DNA of 64,000 nucleotides from Arenibacter sp040216555 (GTDB taxonomy: Bacteria > Bacteroidota > Bacteroidia > Flavobacteriales > Flavobacteriaceae): assembly GCA_040216555.1 (NCBI GenBank), contig JAVJOW010000036.1:112877-176876 (forward strand), in the 5' to 3' direction. The position numbers were made by a program, and so were the translations under genes. This document shows, piece by piece, positions 63,064 to 64,000 of the stretch (positions are counted from its first letter, which is position 1; every line of letters starts with the position of its first letter). The notes under the pieces were generated by a model. The model saw nothing but the letters and a program-made list of their open reading frames with translations, ran no database searches and was not told the origin of the DNA.

Positions 63064-64000
63064 TTAGCGAGCTACCTTGGATGCTTTAAGCTGTCTTATC
63101 TTTATGTGCATGGCAGCAAAGAAGAGGGTCATAAAAGGACTTAACCAATTGAATACGGCATAGACGAAATATTCCGCAACGCCAACGCCCAATACGCCCG
63201 ACTGATAAGCCCCACAGGTGTTCCAAGGAATCAAAACCGAAGTTACCGTTCCCGAATCTTCAAGGGTCCTACTCAAATTTTCCGGAGCCAAGCCCTTATC
63301 ATGAAAGGCTTTCTTAAACATTTTGCCAGGAATTACTATAGCCAGGTATTGATCACTGGCTATAGCATTTAGACCAATGCAGCTCATTACGGTACTGGCA
63401 AACAATCCAAATACAGAACTTGCAATGGACAATAACGATTTTGTAATTCGGGCCAAGGCCCCAATGCCGTCCATAATACCGCCAAATACCATAGCGCAGC
63501 AAATAAGCAAGATGGTCCAAATCATACCTTGCATGCCTCCTGAACTGAACAGATCGTTCAACTTTTCATTTTCTGTGACTATGGCGGTATCGGTAAAAAT
63601 AGCGTTGAAAATAGCAGTTACGTTAGAATCCGATAGGGTTTTTAATACCTCTGTCTGAAAAAATAGGGCAAATACCCCGGCCAAGGCTACCCCTGAACCA
63701 AGTGCAATCAATGGTTTGGTTTTAAAAAGTATTAGCGCAATAACTACTCCTGGCACTATAAACAAATATGGATTGATATTAAAGGTATCATCTATAGTCA
63801 CCAAAAGAGCACTTACATCTGCGCTCCCTGAAGTCTCTATATTTAAGCTTATCACTGTAAAGACCACCAATGTTATAACAATCGTAGGGACAGTGGTTAT
63901 AGTCATGTATTTAATATGTGTAAATAGGTCGGTCCCCGCCATCGCAGGTGCCAGATTGGTAGTATCACTTAAAGGAGACATCTTATCACCAAAATAAGCA
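63064..64000 (-). CDS. nhaC: NhaC-type Na+/H+ antiporter, C-terminal part (cut by window end)
   Basis: The visible 312 residues begin inside the coding region at the window edge: the frame stays open through 64000 and reads AYFGDKMSPLSDTTNLAPAM, a conserved NhaC segment, so the ATG at 63981 is internal. Six or more membrane helices follow, with GGIMDGIGALARITKSLL, ASDQYLAIVIPGKMFKKAF and SVLIPWNTCGAYQSGVLGV. The family exchanges sodium for protons across the inner membrane, useful in seawater. The N-terminal helices lie outside the window. Confidence 0.93.
   Translation of the reverse strand, partial: AYFGDKMSPLSDTTNLAPAMAGTDLFTHIKYMTITTVPTIVITLVVFTVISLNIETSGSADVSALLVTIDDTFNINPYLFIVPGVVIALILFKTKPLIALGSGVALAGVFALFFQTEVLKTLSDSNVTAIFNAIFTDTAIVTENEKLNDLFSSGGMQGMIWTILLICCAMVFGGIMDGIGALARITKSLLSIASSVFGLFASTVMSCIGLNAIASDQYLAIVIPGKMFKKAFHDKGLAPENLSRTLEDSGTVTSVLIPWNTCGAYQSGVLGVGVAEYFVYAVFNWLSPFMTLFFAAMHIKIRQLKASKVAR

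Overview
The window looks like a chromosome segment of a marine member of the Flavobacteriaceae (Bacteroidota). The reasons are the AT-rich sequence, promoter boxes of the TAnnTTTG type, a type IX secretion (T9SS) type B adhesin paired with a PorP/SprF protein, RRxFI-type Tat signals, many SusD-era style lipoproteins and carbohydrate-active enzymes (GH92, GH43-like, sulfatase, DUF1080), and the flavobacterial gene order ftsK-lolA-lptF/G-ribBA. The species cannot be named from the sequence alone.

1-10.3 kb is an assimilatory nitrate locus. A divergent nirB (only its N-terminus is inside) faces cobA for siroheme synthesis. Then come a NarK/NRT2-type nitrate transporter, an alginate-export-type outer-membrane barrel, an orphan NarL/NreC-type response regulator, a giant fused nitrate reductase (molybdopterin + FAD/NAD(P) + BFD-type [2Fe-2S]) and a protein joining degenerate nitrite/sulfite-reductase half domains to a rubredoxin. 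Three intergenic regions here carry the palindrome TACGTA: five copies between nirB and cobA, three before narK, one before the reductase. In three promoters it overlaps the -7 box in the same register. This is the strongest candidate for an undescribed regulatory system in the window.

10.4-21.3 kb holds an ArnT-like glycosyltransferase and a 2507-residue T9SS adhesin with about 14 Ig-like repeats, SprB-like repeats, a PKD domain and a type B sorting domain, followed 2 bp later by its PorP/SprF partner. A small remnant of a second PorP/SprF gene lies at 22.6 kb. 21.5-30.2 kb is a catabolic and periplasmic region: a GH43-like enzyme, then a minus-strand set (beta-propeller lipoprotein without its usual heme motif, HiPIP, amidohydrolase), a sulfatase and an amidase.

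30.4-45 kb holds regulators and stress genes: DinB with a CxxC-less HMA-like small protein and a divergent WYL regulator; a LytTR regulator; YceI; a stretch of decayed genes (34.3-35.8 kb) with an 8-bp tandem repeat; pirin; a TMEM175-type channel; an ECF sigma / membrane protein / HMA-like trio; a Ktr/Trk potassium system; and a PAS histidine kinase with a single-domain receiver.

44-48 kb carries a GlxA-type regulator divergent from a run of SRPBCC, four VOC-fold proteins and a DoxX-like protein, ending in a tRNA-Ser(UGA) with a partial, interrupted copy beside it. 48-54.4 kb has a TSUP exporter, a nitroreductase, a DegT aminotransferase, a GH92 mannosidase and a DUF1080 protein. 54.5-64 kb is minus-strand housekeeping: ribBA (with a degenerate GTP cyclohydrolase half), an LptF/LptG permease, lolA, ftsK, dgkA, tpx, thioredoxin, a peroxiredoxin, and an NhaC antiporter cut by the window end. 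No CRISPR array, complete insertion sequence, prophage or rRNA gene was seen.
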